Notes under the pieces: model-generated | Databases searched by the model: none | What the model was told of the DNA's origin: nothing | The model's input: only the letters and a program-made list of their open reading frames with translations | In this document: one piece after another, positions 1 to 11,984 of the stretch | How positions within the stretch are numbered: position 1 is the first letter of the stretch | Layout: every line of letters begins with the position of its first letter | From: Pseudorasbora parva | Lineage: Eukaryota > Chordata > Actinopteri > Cypriniformes > Gobionidae | DNA length: 64,000 bases | Direction of reading: 5' to 3' | Assembly (NCBI RefSeq): GCF_024679245.1 | Contig: NC_090185.1 | Span: forward strand, 3,161,964 to 3,225,963 | Made by a program: the position numbers and the translations under genes

Positions 1-400
1 GAGAATTGTGGTTCCAGAGACCAAGCTGTGCGTGGAGGTGAGCCTGACTATTTCTAGTCGGTATCTCTCGACCTCCCACACAAGCTCAGGATCCTTCCCC
101 GCCAACGAGGTGACAGGCGCTCGCATACGAACCCCAACCCCAGGCCTGGCTTCAGGGTGGGGCCCCGGCTGCACCATGCCGGGCGACGCCTCGGTCCTTG
201 ATTTTATGGTCATCATAGTGGGTTTGTGAACTGCTCTTAGTCTGACCCGTCACCAAGGACCTGTTTGCCTTGGGAGGCCCTACCAGGAGCATAAAGCCCC
301 GGACAACACAGCTCCTAGGATCATTCAGGTACTCAAACCCCTTCACCACGATAAGGTGACAGTTCAAAGAGGGGTTAGCCTGTTGATTCCACAGATAAAA
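1..400. repeat. unclassified interspersed repeat fragment
   Basis: A GC-richer block than the AT-rich DNA after it, with no sustained reading frame. Its texture is that of an old fish retroelement segment, but no motif allows a family assignment. The contrast in base composition with the following 1.5 kb is the main visible evidence. Confidence 0.25.
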
Positions 401-469
401 ATGGCAAATTAGTAATGTGTAACATAGGCTAGTAAGAGCTGTGTATGTAAACCTCCCTCCCTAGGCCTC

Positions 470-1035
470 AATTCTTGTTAGCAGAATATTTCATCCAGCT
501 TCTGCTTGAAGATCGGGATACTTCATGCCGGCATATGGAGGGGGAGATGAAGCCATAGGGTCTGTGCAGAGGACTTGTTTGGTTCTCGTGGTCTTTGCTG
601 AGAATCTGTGCCGATTTAACAAAAATATTAAAGTCTGCAATCAAAACCAAAACATCTGATTATGAAGTCAAGAATTTTTCATCAAATTTTCCAGAGACTA
701 AAACTTTCTGGTAATCAAATTATATTTCTCTAAATGGATGATTACATCTACAGGTTATTTATGTTTTATGTATGTATGTTTGCATTAATGTTTACTCATC
801 AAATTAACCCTGCTATATGCTTTTCTCTTTTATTTTATCTGTTCCAACATCAGTGTGTGGTTTGATCTGTCCGGTCAGGTGATAAACTGCGTCTGCTAAA
901 TGTTTGTGGTTGGTACGGATGTCAGCAGTTTGTGGGTGAAGTGTTCCATCTTATATATTTCTAATAAGAAACTCACAATCTTCCACTCCACTTAAAAAAA
1001 AGAAGTATACTTCAAGTTAATTTAATTTAGTTTAC
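470..1035. other. AT-rich intergenic DNA, nothing recognised
   Basis: AT-rich sequence with no splice-flanked coding segment, no RNA gene and no clear repeat boundary. Short reading frames here look accidental. Confidence 0.4.
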
Positions 1036-1375
1036 TTAAAGGGTTAGTTCACCCAAAAATGAAAATTATTTCATTAATTACTCACCCTCATGTGATTTGA
1101 CACTCATAAGATCTTCGTTCATCTTCAAAACACAAATGAAGATATTTTTGTTGAAAGCTGAGAAAGGCTTCAGAAAGGCCTCCATTGGCATTCAGTACAT
1201 TCCCACTCACAAGACCCATAAAGGCACTAAACACATCGATACAAAGTCCATCTCACTACAGTGGCTGTACAATAATATTACAATGCGACGGAAATTTTTA
1301 TTTTGCGCACAAAAATCAAAATAACGACTTTATCCACCAAGTTATTTACGTGACCTCGACGCATGCTCATGCATT
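1036..1375 (+). repeat. cyprinid interspersed repeat (GGGTTAGTTCACCCAAAAATG type)
   Basis: The block opens with AAAGGGTTAGTTCACCCAAA and continues through CTCACCCTCATGTG and TTCGTTCATCTTC, the word order of a very abundant interspersed repeat of carp-like and danionin genomes. A related, shorter copy lies inside each arm of the large palindrome (about 38096-38215 and mirrored at 40234-40353). It is a useful taxonomic marker. ORFs inside it have no coding character. Short AAGTATAC-type palindromic words on both sides suggest it sits within a larger non-autonomous DNA element. Confidence 0.6.
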
Positions 1376-1880
1376 TTTAAGTGTACTTTATGTAGTAAGT
1401 ATACTAATATTAATGTACTAGTAGTATACTTTTAGTATATAAAGTATATGTTTAAGTGTACTCTAAGTGAAAGAAGCATACTAATAGCACACTTGAATAA
1501 ACTTCTTTATGTAAGGGAAACATCTTTATACAGAAATAAATTGAATCCATCATCAATAGTCAAATAAGAGTCAGAGGTCAGATATGATTGACAGCTTACA
1601 GCACTAAATAACACTCCAGTAGATCCAGATATCTAATCCAATATTTCACTCTTCTGATATTAGTTTTCATTCAGGGCCAGAATTCATTTGAAAACGTAAG
1701 ATCAGCAAAAGCGTGTTGATTTCCGTGATGTTAAAGGAGACGGATGTGTGAGTGGAAACTTACTGAGGTTAGGGGAGGGTTCACACACAACCAGGTAAAT
1801 ATCACAGTTCAGTGTTTCAGATCAATCTGAGGGTTAGCAGCCATTTTAAGAGTCGCTATCGTGGGCTTTTCAGAGCACCG

Positions 1881-1932
1881 ATGAAGAAAATGTTCCTCAA
1901 ATTACTTTTGCTCTGTTTGTGGCGTCTGGTTG
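1881..1932 (+). CDS. signal-peptide exon of a SLAM/CD2-like Ig receptor gene
   Basis: Starts with ATG and encodes a short basic, leucine-rich leader ending in CLWRLVG, then meets a GTGAGT donor in phase 1. The same exon, with a slightly different leader, opens the receptor genes at 28967 and 60017, and the first bases of the following intron (GTTTTTATGGCTTCAGTTG) are also shared. It would target a type I membrane protein to the ER. The nearest compatible downstream exon is the V-like exon at 24746, which would make a 22.8-kb intron filled with transposons. Alternatively this exon belongs to a dead gene copy whose Ig exons are lost and whose transmembrane exon survives as the fragments near 11.8 and 19.1 kb. 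The exon call is firm; its partner is not. Confidence 0.6.
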
Positions 1933-2528
1933 GTGAGTTTTAAATGTGTTTTTATGGCTTCAGTTGCTGCTGTTCTGTATCATGTGATAAATTACTGGTT
2001 AAATGAGTTGAAGAAGATTAACATTCACTGTTAGTGTCAGCAACGGTGGCTGTAGTGAAGCGCACGACTCAGGAAATAACTCAAAGAACCGTCTTTAATC
2101 TAATAATCCACACAACACACAGGAGAATCATGAGGAGAAACACAACCACGTAACGTAGACGATACCGGACGATGAACTGAACAGAACTCAGGTTTAAATA
2201 ACAGGGAGATCATGGGAAGAACAGAAACAGGTCTGGGATTAATGAACTAATGATAGACAGGGTTCGTACAGGTGCTGGAAATCCTGGAAAACGCTTGATT
2301 TTTAATGTGGTGTTTTCAAGGTTTGGAAAGTGCTTGTATTTTGGATAAAGTCCATAAACCTTCCTGAAATTATAATCGCTTGCTTTCATAATTTGTATAT
2401 GACAATAGTTCACTTTTTAAATAAAATAAGTCAGAAAGGCCTAATTGCTTTTGGCCTTTTCATAAAAAGTTATTTCCGCTCGAGCCGCTCTGATTGTGCA
2501 CGAGTGAAGCTACAGATGAACAGACAAC

Positions 2529-2661
2529 ATGCCGGAAGGTCTTATTTTTGGCTTGGAAAAAGATAAGAAACAAATCATGGTTGAAACGAGGACCAAAGTC
2601 TGCAAAAAGGACATTCATCTTTTCACCATGACGGAGTCGGCGCTTTCGAGCCACGTAAAAG
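2529..2661 (+). pseudogene. BED-type zinc finger exon, hAT-like transposase or domesticated relative (fragment)
   Basis: An ATG-initiated 44-codon exon ends at a GTAAGC donor. Its C-terminal half reads VCKKDIHLFTMTESALSSHV, close to the second half of BED zinc fingers at the N-termini of hAT transposases and their domesticated derivatives (cysteine, then aromatic/TM, then SAL-SH). Only one cysteine of the expected CXXC pair is seen, because the first position is threonine here, so zinc binding is probably compromised. No downstream transposase exon is recognised. Read as a fragment of a hAT-family element or host BED gene; the family is uncertain. Confidence 0.4.
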
Positions 2662-2664
2662 GTA

Positions 2665-4130
2665 AGCCGTGGGGAATTTTCATCACACTTTAAGTTTGTT
2701 TAAGCTAGCTTACAAATGATAGTCAGCTTTTGGGAGGGATGTAAAATAAGTTTATTTAGCCGACAGCCAATGAAGAGAGTAAATGTCACTGAATGTTGAT
2801 GAACTGAACCTGGAGTTATTCAGCCGCTCATGAACAGATAAAGCTCATGCCTGAACACTAGGAATCACACATGAACTGTGCAGTTGCTGTTCTGTCTCCG
2901 TGAGCTCCACCGCACACGATAGCTTTATTGGTTTTGTTCTGCGCTCGTACACAGAGAGTTTGTGTCTGTTTCTTCCTGCCTCTGTCTGTTACTGCAGTCC
3001 ATGATTCGTTCATTTCCATATCAAACCCTAAACCTTTAACTGTTATAGAGTATAGTAATAGATGTAGAGACAGTGAACGCAGTGTGACCTTCAGCACTAC
3101 ATTACCCAGAATCCTCCCTGCTCCACCACCTGCAGGCATTCTTCTATCACCTCATCACCCCAGCACCAGATATATGTTCTTCTGTTTCATTCTCTGTTTG
3201 TTTGTCTATGTAGGCTATGGTTGAGCTTCTTCATTTGCCTGTATATGGATTTACTAAAGACAGTTTATCGTCATCTTCCTCGTTGTGCGTGATTGACAGC
3301 CAGCTGTGACATGATGATGGATTATTATATCCGTTTAAAAGAGCATCTTAAGTAGGAAGAGACTCGTGAAGGACACCAGCTGGACAGACACAGAATTACA
3401 CCTAAACTTCACAGTTAGGATCCTTGATGTAGATTGGCTGCTTCTACACTTATGTTTAATATATTATTTCATTAGTAATTAACTTAATATAAAGCATATT
3501 TTAAAATAAAAATTAGGAACATAACGTAATTTAAATAAAACTACTCAAATGTAGCTGGTAGAGTTATAAAATAAAGAAAGAAATACCCAGAGGTAACATT
3601 GTCCTCTTCATAACCCTCCTCTTATTCATCAGTCTCAACTGTCTGAACCCCAGATGTTGTTCTTTATATTTTTGACTGCATTGCATAATTAGAACTACAC
3701 AGTAACACATAATAATTAGTTTCTTTTATATAGCTTTTGATAACATATTCCTGCTGTCTTTGGTGTTATTATTTAGGGAAGAAGCATGAAGATCTGATGA
3801 GAAGACTTCTGCATTGGGGATTTTGTTCAGCACAAGCAACGTCCTCATCCTCCAGAATCTCCCTCTACCATCCCCAGGTTTATCTCATCCACACGTCATC
3901 CAGAAACTCCATAGGCACCATCAAATCATTAGTTAGCTCTAATCCAACACCTAAAGCTGAAATATGCTGGCTGACACAAAGCTGTAACCAGCCTCTATTC
4001 CTATAAATCATGTCGTCAGAGTCTGCGTCTGTTCATGTTTTGTATTTTTTGATTTAGCTTTGCTGTTGTGTTCTAGTTTTTGCTGTTAGTTTGTTATTGG
4101 TTTAGTTCTCCTCCATTTCCTGCCTTTTTG
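2665..4130. other. non-coding DNA, no feature recognised
   Basis: No splice-bounded coding segment or RNA gene. The ORFs on both strands at 2858-3224 overlap each other and resemble no family. Some stretches look like old repeat DNA but have no boundaries I can define. Confidence 0.35.
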
Positions 4131-6904
4131 TCTCTAATGCCTGGCTCACACTGTAACACCTATCCTTTTTATTTTAGTTTAAGTATTACATGTACTGAGG
4201 GACCACACAGAATAATTTTGCTCATGAGTCAGATGTATTAAGTATAATGGCATAAATACAGAGATTTAACATGATACGCACCCCAACCCACAGTCTTTCT
4301 TTTAGGACCAGTTAGGACCATAAGCTTTACTCAGTCTTTGTGCAATTTATAATTTGAGAAGATATTACTTCAAAGGTCAGGATGATTCCACCACTAAGTT
4401 CATCTGGAAGAGAAGGCCTCAATGTCTGAAACATAGCTTTGGTCTACCGCCAGGTAACAGTCAAACAGTAGTTGAAATCAATTCTCTCCATTCCATCTTC
4501 TCAGTTGTATAATCCCCCAAGTACTCCATAACTGCCCAGAACACAAACCCTCTGTAGAAACATTCAAACAAACAAACAAACAAACCAACAACCCATAACT
4601 ATATACTACAAACCATAATTAGCAAAGAAAAAGAAAAACAACAATAAATAATTACTTACAGATGAGCTTAGAAATGAAAGCTCTAGCATAAGTTCTGCTG
4701 GGAAGACTCAATTACTACGTCACTTAATGCCTTCACTCTAATCCAATGATATTCTCATGCTCACGGTATAAAGGCTCTGTACTTACACATGTCTGAGTTC
4801 GCAGATACTGAAGTGACGATTCGTCTTGCTCGCCTGCAAATCGTCACGTCCACTGACACGCCCGCGTTCGTCATTCTCCTGTTACTGACGACGAAGTTTG
4901 CCGCTTCCTCCCATCCACATGCGCAGCTCGCACATTCAGTGCCGCGGGTTGACCGGAAAAAGGGCCTTCGGAGGACATTATCAAGCCATGAATGCTTACC
5001 GGTATCCCATCAGCCGAAGTTATCCAGCGCGTACCTACTGCACCTGGCCTTAATACTCTGACTAATCCACCAGAACCTGCTTCTCACAGCCAGTAACCGC
5101 TCCTTCACCTGGCAGACGCAACAAGTCGGCAGGAAGAGAAAGTCTACGCACCACCCTCAAGCTTCTACTTCACTGGATTTATCCGAGCCCGCCGGAGTTT
5201 AAACCACACCGCGTATTAATTCCCCCAACTAGCGGCGGAAATGCATATGACCAACCGGGAATATTTAGTTCCGTTCCTCTCAATTCCGATTCGTTTAACT
5301 CTACGGTGGCCGATTTAATCTAAGATCAACACGGCAATCCCCCTCCTTACATTCGACACGGTGCATCGAGCGTTTAAACGTGAAAGGCGAAGCTTTTTAC
5401 GGGTATGTCCCTCCTAGACTAATGTACTCAGTTGGAGGGCCAACATGGCGATTACGTAATTATGCATTTACAATGGCATTTTATAAACTTACAAGAATAC
5501 CTTATTACTTGAATAAGTAAATATGCATCATCGAGCACATATTCTGAAGAACTAAGCTAGAGATAAGAATAATTATAAAAGTTACACAGCTTGTAGCTTT
5601 AATGCTCAATTCTCCAAGATATCCAAAGCCTCTTTCAAGCAGTCAAGACCCTGGAATCAAAGACGTCGAGTTTGAACATTCTTTTAATAACTCCGAGCTC
5701 GGTCCCAGCCACTAACGTATTGCAACCCACCAGCTTCCTCCCCCAGCCATCGGATTAAGCATTACATTGGACGTGCCTTCTACTTCAGCCATCTAAAACC
5801 GGAGGAGTCAACATTTCAGGATGCTCTGCCACACCCGAAACTCCTCCTTTTAACTTCTTCAGCTCAGCTCAGTCTCCGGTAGGCATCTTGTCTCCAGCTG
5901 CAGTGTCCCCTCTTATTAGAGTGAACATTGTCTAAGGTAAGGATATTAACTTGGCTTCACTTCTGCTTCCCTCGTCTGCCGTTGACAGAAATGGTAGAAC
6001 GTGGTGACGTGGCAGTGCTTCTCATAATTTACAATCCCAGATAACCGGAATAGTTAATTCGGCGATTCGCCATCGCATTCAGCTTTACATAGCCACATTG
6101 GGCCAGGTTCATGATCGGAGGGAAGAGTTAGATCTGAATTAGCTTCAATGGCTGACTCTAACCGAAGGTACAGGAGAAACTCGTTCTACGAATATCACAA
6201 ACCTTCTCAGCCAAATCTACTCCTCTCGCTCTACAACTCCAGTTTAGTCTGGTCCGTTACCGTCACGGAATTGCTCGTTCGCCTTTCGGTGGTTCAATAA
6301 AAAATAAAAATAAAAAAAACTGGCATGTTCCATTCACAGCGCTCATCATCATGACATCAAGCAGGCTAGTCAGATGCAAGGCCGTCCAAGGAGCTGCTGA
6401 ACACATTAAGCTAGTTCATACTTTGCTGGCTCCGCAGCGTGAGCCTCCGAGACTGCGCGCGCTCCTTCCCAATCGGACGAGACGTTATACTTGACGCGCT
6501 CGCCGTTGTGCTATTCTTAAAACGACAGAGGGTGAATCCGAGTACTCGTCTATAAACCACCAGGAAACGTCGAGAAGAGTGGGCTAAGGTACACAGGTGA
6601 TGACAATTATTTAGTTATCTTGATATTATTACTTATGACGTGAACACAATATGTAAGCAACTACAAAAAAAAAAAAAAAACACACAGCTTCACTCCGCGG
6701 TGACCTCTCTCCACTGAATATAAACCATGCTCAGATTCCTAAACAGAGCAGTAAATGCTACACGCAGTCAATTAGCAATGCTTCCTTGCGCTATTTTTAC
6801 GAATCTGTTCGTCTTTTCATAAAGAAAATTGACCACATCTGCAGTTTTGCAACTTCCTCACCCGAATTGGTCTGCTCTCGCTCTACGACATTTACCCTAT
6901 AGCC

Positions 6905-7190
6905 GTCGCTAGCACGATCTGGGGCCATTCATAGTCTCGTCCATGCATCTCGATGTTCTGCGAAAACAATGCACGGTTGCCCTCACTAACAAGGCAGATC
7001 ATCTTGCTTTCCAGTAAGCTTAGTGAGACGGTTTATCTGGCAATCCGTCGTCGTAATCCTAACTTTGAAGCTCGAAATATATTCATGGCACTGCCATGTT
7101 TTTGCTGATGCGCTCTATCGATCGATTCCAGTTTTAGACGGAATCTAAAACTGCCTAATCCGTTCCCAACACCCTGTCCTCTCCTAGCAG
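6905..7190 (+). pseudogene. decayed RNase H region of a Ngaro/DIRS-like retrotransposon
   Basis: Reading all three plus frames, this stretch keeps the landmarks of the RNase H domain that follows reverse transcriptase in DIRS/Ngaro elements. Near its start is a WGHS..SRPCIS.FC.NNA-like string. Near 7095-7160 is an ALP..F..DALSIDSSF-like string, where intact elements have the asparagine-rich and ADALSRFQF motifs. In-frame stops and frame changes break it. It lies upstream of a recombinase remnant on the same strand at the spacing expected for one element, so both are probably parts of one dead retroelement. The upstream reverse transcriptase is not recognisable. Confidence 0.5.
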
Positions 7191-7361
7191 AGATTAATTA
7201 AATTAAACAATATGCTACTTCGGCTAGACAAAATGTCTTAAGGTGTCGCTCCTACAACTTCAAGCTTACACGTCCGCATTGGCAGCTTTTTCCATGTTCT
7301 GTTTAGCCTTCCAAATCCCAGTATTTCCCATTTTAATTTCGACAGTGTTCCTTTCTCGTTC

Positions 7362-7387
7362 AAAAAAAAAAAAAAAAAAAAAAAAAA
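7362..7387. repeat. poly(A) run
   Basis: 26 consecutive A residues inside the retroelement remnant, breaking its reading frame. Could be a slippage expansion or the tail of a small insertion. Confidence 0.9.
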
Positions 7388-7640
7388 CTTCCATCCGCCG
7401 GCTCCTCGCAGGTATTCAATTCTATGCAAAAATAAATAATCCTAATTTTCCAATTCTCTTCTCTGAACTTCATTCGTTTACTCCTTAAGGCCTAGCTAAA
7501 TCCTCTATTAACAGATCGATAAATGTCTGCCCATTACTCTGCCGTTGTTGCATTAATTCATCAATTCCGTCCGCAACGGTTTCTTTCCCTTAACATCAAT
7601 ATCTTGCTAGTAGCAGTGTACTAGCTGCTTTTTACGGATC

Positions 7641-8130
7641 ATGCGTCCAGGTGAATTCTCTTATGATCCTAATATTTTCGATCCTTCTCGCGGCATTTCC
7701 TTTCTGATATTGTTTCTCTCCCAGTTGCTTCACTCTAATTCCTTAACATTCAAAAACGACGCTCAAGCTCCGGCGTCACCTTATCTTTCCCTTAAATCAA
7801 TAATAATTTTTGCCATTTACATCTATGGTTAAAATTCTTAAAATCCGCCCTAAAACTTCTAACGTTGCCCCTCTCTTCATCTTACCTAACGGTGCACCTC
7901 TTTCAAAGGCTGGTCAGAACCATTTAAACTCTGTCGTTAAAAGCTGTAGTCTATCCCCCTCTCTCTACACCAGCCCTCATTCAGAATTGGGGCAGCTACT
8001 ACAGCAGCTGAACGAGGAATCCCCATGTCAGTCATCAAGCATCTGGGTAGGTGATCTTCCTCGCCCTTCAAATCATACAGAAGATCAGATTCTATAACCA
8101 TTCTTCAAGCTCAGCAAGCTCTACAGTACT
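7641..8130 (+). pseudogene. decayed tyrosine recombinase (Ngaro/DIRS-like)
   Basis: Frame-shifted remains of a YR recombinase. An N-terminal RPGEFSYDPNIFDPSRGIS segment is followed by PLFILPNGAPLSKA. About 8000 comes the RIGAATTAAERGIPMSVIKH segment, which holds the box II arginine, and then the helix with the KSYRRSD segment. The tryptophan that normally follows HLGR is a TGA stop, and at least two frame changes lie between the blocks. Such recombinases integrate circular DNA intermediates of Ngaro/DIRS retrotransposons; Crypton DNA transposons are an alternative, less likely because of the RNase H remnant upstream. Confidence 0.6.
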
Positions 8131-8329
8131 ATAAGGTAAAATTCTATGCAACTACTGGTGGTGGTGTCGTTATTATTCATCCCGTTATATTACTCTAGCC
8201 AGCACTCCTCAACGACTCTCTAGTCATCTAATGTGTGGCCTAACGGCTCTGTTCAATGTGGCCTTGTCTCTATGTGGCTGTAGCAGCCGTTGTGCCTTCG
8301 TTACATGTTCGATTATAAAAAGTAAATAA

Positions 8330-8351
8330 ATAAGTAAATAAATTAAAAAAC

Positions 8352-8391
<40 letters not shown>

Positions 8392-8450
8392 TATAAATAA
8401 ATATAAATTAATTAATTAATTAATTAAAAAAAAAAAAAAATTATAAATAA
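8330..8450. repeat. TAA/ATA microsatellite and AT-rich tract
   Basis: Runs of AATAAT repeats at about 8350-8388, followed by TTAATTAAT and poly(A) tracts. Simple-sequence DNA between the recombinase remnant and the GTGGCCT-rich array. Confidence 0.85.
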
Positions 8451-8459
8451 ATTCATATA

Positions 8460-9910
8460 TTTAATGCGATATTCATGTTATATGTGGTCTACTGTGACCG
8501 TGTAGCCTAATGTGGCCTTGTCTTGTGGTCTTGTGGCCTTCATGGCATGGTTAAATGTGGCCTAGCGGCTTTTGTCTCGTTGGCCTCATTCAGTGTGGCT
8601 TAGTAGCCTTGTGGCCCAGCAAAGAAAAGGGGCCTAGTCTCTATGTCAGTCTCACGGTACATATTGCCTCGTGCCACGTCCGGCTTTCATGACCATGTTT
8701 CGTGTGGCTTAACAGCCGTCGTCTGTACGTCTTGTCTAAATGTGGAATCATGGCCGAGGAAACGGTCTATGTTCTGTGTGGTCTACTGTGACCGTGTAGC
8801 CTAATGTGGCCTTGTCTCGTGGTCTTGTGGCCTTCATGGCATGGTTAAATGTGGCCTAGTAGCCTTGTCTTAAGTTTGTCTGTCTATGTGTGGCCTTGTG
8901 GCCACGTGGGCCTCGTGTTTATGTGGGGCTTGGCGCCTTGTGGCATATGTTTGCCTCGTCCTTCAAAAAGATGCCTAATCGGCCAGTGGCCCCTCCGGGG
9001 CATATGTTCAATGTGGCTTAGATGCCGGTGTTTGCGTGGTCTGTCTATGTGTTGCCCTAGTGGCTTGGTCTCGTCCTTAAAAGATGCCAAGTTGGCCAGT
9101 CGCCCCTCGGGGCATAGGTTATGTGTGGTCTTAGACCCGTAGCATTTTGCTTTATTAAGGAAGCGCTGTTTCATTTAGCCAAGTGGCTTCGTTCATGTAC
9201 TGTCCAGTCCACCCCGTCTATATGTGGCATTAGCAGCCGTTGTGGCTTAGACGCCTCGTCTCTGTGGTCTGTAGAGGCCGTGTGGCTCATCAGAGCCTCG
9301 TCTCTGTGGTCTATAAAGGCCATGTGGTGAGGCCAGAATTTGTGTTGTACGGCCCTAGGTGGCCTGCTATATGTGGTCCAATGTGACCTGTTTATTACTT
9401 TTGCCAAAGCGGCTGTTCAAATGGTCCAATGAGGCCTTGTCTCTGTGTTTGTGGTCCAATGCGGCCTGTTTATTATTTTTGCCAAAGCGGCAGTACAGAT
9501 GGTCCAATGAGGCCTCATCTCTGTGTTCAATGGTCCAATGAGGCCTTGTTCTGTGTTTTCCTAGGAGTGAACTGGCAAAATATAAAAAAAATAAAATAAA
9601 TGCAGCTTGTCTGCGTGGTGAAATGCGGCCCGTTTATTATTTTTGCCAAAGCGGCCGTACAGATGGTCCAATGAGGCCTCATCTCTGTGTTCAAATGGTC
9701 CAATGAGGCCTTGTGTTCAAATGGTCCAATGAGGCCTTGTCTTTGTGTTTTCCTAGGAATAACTGGCAAATGTTATACAAAAAATAAAAAATAATAATAA
9801 TAATAATATGCAGCTCGTCTGTGTGGTGAAATGAGGCCTGATTATTATTCCGCCAAGGCGGCCGTTTGGATGATCCAATAAGACCTCGTCTCTGCGTTCC
9901 TATGAGTGAA
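8460..9910. repeat. degenerate GTGGCCT-rich tandem array
   Basis: About 1.45 kb built from variants of a few words such as TGTGGCCTTGT, GTCCAATGAGGCCT and CTCGTCTCTGTG. A block at about 8480-8566 recurs almost exactly at 8776-8858, and a unit containing GTTTATTATTTTTGCCAAAG recurs near 9390, 9468 and 9630. ORFs here on both strands are by-products of the repeat. It lies in the 3' part of the presumed Ngaro/DIRS-like element. Confidence 0.65.
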
Positions 9911-10059
9911 CTGGCAAATGTCTTATGTTTAATAAAAAAATAAAAAATAAAAAAATTAAAAATAAATTCTAAGCCATAGGCATGCTGTATCTTTTCTCCT
10001 TTTTACTTCTATTATATAATAACTTCATTCTCTATTTCAGGAATCCCAAGATTTTAGAC

Positions 10060-10440
10060 CGGTGGGTATAATCATTTACCAACTTTTGGGGGTTGGCGGG
10101 CCCCGTCCCGGTGGATTTACACTCCACCCATTTTTGGGGGTCGGCTGCGCCCCTGCCCTCGTCTTCAGGCAGGAATTGCAGATCCGAGACCCTCGGATTA
10201 TGCTCTTCAGATGGGGCCTACGCCAAAATGACTCTGTACACTATCAGCTTGCTGAGCTGTTAATAAATGCACTATTGTTAATATATTTCTCCCCGAGTCT
10301 TTCTGGTAGAACTATAAAGTTCCTCAACCAGGGCAAAAGCCATGAGGTAAGCATCTCCGTGAAGGTAGAGGATCAACTTCCTACTCTTTTCTCCTTCTCC
10401 TATCCCTTAAATAGGTAGGCCCTAGCAGGTTTCCAACCAG
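10060..10440 (+). repeat. 3' terminal region of the Ngaro/DIRS-like element
   Basis: A GC-rich block (GGGGGTCGGCTGCGCCCCTG onward) leads into a GAGCTGTTAATAAATGCACT segment with an AATAAA-containing poly(A) context. Its position downstream of the recombinase and its strand fit the 3' end of the same retroelement. Assignment is by position and by its resemblance to fish repeat 3' ends, not by a protein motif. Confidence 0.4.
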
Positions 10441-10784
10441 AGCGCCCCCTAATGCTCAGGCGAATATTAGCACTGCTTTACTGAGAAGCTATTAGTAACA
10501 GAAAAACTGTTACAACACTACAGGAGTTTTTGGCCGATTTATGCCCGATTTTCCCCTCCCGAGACTCGGAGAAAAAATCTTTTCCAGGACTCGATCGGAT
10601 CCGATGTTCGGTGCAGATTATCTGGTAATGTGAGGCGTTCACAGATCAAATCTTGCACCTCTCAATCTGCTCTCACGCAAATCGGGCTCGCCCCGATCAT
10701 ATCAAACATGTTTGATATTTATCGGGATGAGCAAGATTGTAATAACGTCAGTACTGTCACAGTAGCCAATAGGAAACAAGTCAA

Positions 10785-10787
<3 letters not shown>

Positions 10788-10841
<54 letters not shown>
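10788..10841. repeat. (GA)n microsatellite
   Basis: Uninterrupted GA dinucleotides over about 54 bp. The Arg-Glu and Ser-Leu ORFs across it are artefacts of the repeat. Confidence 0.97.
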
Positions 10842-10845
<4 letters not shown>

Positions 10846-11764
10846 CAGCATTTCTTGCTTTTCATTTGACAGCACAAATCTTACGTTAACAGGTGACGAT
10901 CGCTTTTGAACTAGGCAGCGGTAAACAACGGTAAACATTTTAGCACACTAGTGTGACCTAGCGCTCGTGCAGTGTTCTCCTCAAATACTCAGAAATAAGA
11001 AAACAATAAATGACAGTCGTTTGAACGTTCCTTCACTTTATTCTCGGTCACATGCGTAATAACCAGCCTGAAAAACCCGCTACACTCCAGTACAATAAGT
11101 GTGCATGCTCCACCTTTATACGGCAAGCCCCGAGGGGAAAAATACATTGCAAACACACAACGAGCACCAGAACGACAGGATCAAATAAGATCAATAAAAT
11201 TACCTCCATTTCTCGCTGAAGAACTGACAATCCATGTTGAGCCCGTCTCCCCAACCATTTTTTAATCCACACTGTTTTATTCTCATGCTTTTGTTTTTTT
11301 CCACAACAAATGATCATTATTGATACAGCAAGTTTTCATGTTACAGTAGGCCTTTCCATTTTGTTTTCCCGCTTACGATCTGCTGCGTAGATCACGTGAC
11401 GCACTTCCTCTTGCATGATAATCGTAATATTTTATAGTGTGTAATGCTCTTCAATCAAATCTTGTAGTGTGAGGAAATCTGCAAAGATTCTCCTGAAGTG
11501 TGTGCTGCAAACAGATTTTACACTCGGATAGGATTTTAAAACTTCTGTAGTGTGAGCCAGGCATAAGGTTACTAATGGTTTGATTGAATGGTCACAGGTG
11601 TTTCACGGTTCTTTGGTTTGTTCTGTCTCTTTAAGCCCTGTTTCTCTTTCAGTTCAGTGTCAGTTCTACATTGTGTTCAGTTAGGTTGTTAAAGTTGTGT
11701 GTATGGTTCCAGAGTTGTTTGTAAATAAATACTAAAAATGCTTGTGTTTAGATCCTGCATTCTT

Positions 11765-11838
11765 CCTTCCTTCCTCCATTGATGTGATTGGTTGTCTCTG
11801 CCAATGGGGCTGTTGTTGTTGTTCTGGTTTATGATATC
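11765..11838 (+). pseudogene. remnant of a receptor transmembrane exon (left half)
   Basis: Read in the frame of the intact transmembrane exon at 26201-26338, this stretch gives LVVSANGAVVVVLVYDI, matching the hydrophobic helix and VYDI end of the receptor exon. It is cut by the foldback element that starts at 11839. The continuation (AGATCCAGAAGAACTG, equivalent to the exon's IRSRR segment) is found at 19110, beyond two nested insertions. This implies a dead receptor copy between the signal exon at 1881 and gene 1. The helix match is moderate and partly low complexity. Confidence 0.45.
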
Positions 11839-11984
11839 TGGGGCCTGGACCATGATGGTAGTTTAACAAACTCTGAGTTACAGGATTAGTTTAGAGTTGT
11901 TTTAAGTATTTTTTGGTCCCATGATGCTGATCATCAGCTTTCTCTTTCAACTCAGGCTTTGATCCTGAGTTCAGAAGTTTAGCT

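Larger units (their letters stand above)
4138..11564. mobile_element. DNA-transposon-like element, apparently split by a tyrosine-recombinase retroelement
   Basis: The left end reads ATGCCTGGCTCACACT and the right end AGTGTGAGCCAGGCAT, a perfect 16-bp terminal inverted repeat separated by 7.4 kb. No clear target duplication was found beside the ends. About 20 bp inside the left end the sequence (ACTGTAACAC) stops looking like the element, and a similar word (ACTGTTACAACAC) reappears near 10507. I infer that a Ngaro/DIRS-like element of about 6.3 kb was inserted close to the left end. The remaining right part (about 10.5-11.56 kb) holds a GA microsatellite and no transposase. The superfamily is unresolved. 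Confidence 0.4.

Noticed and set aside
10630..10938. Arg-Glu-repeat ORF
   Set aside because: Produced by the (GA)n microsatellite.
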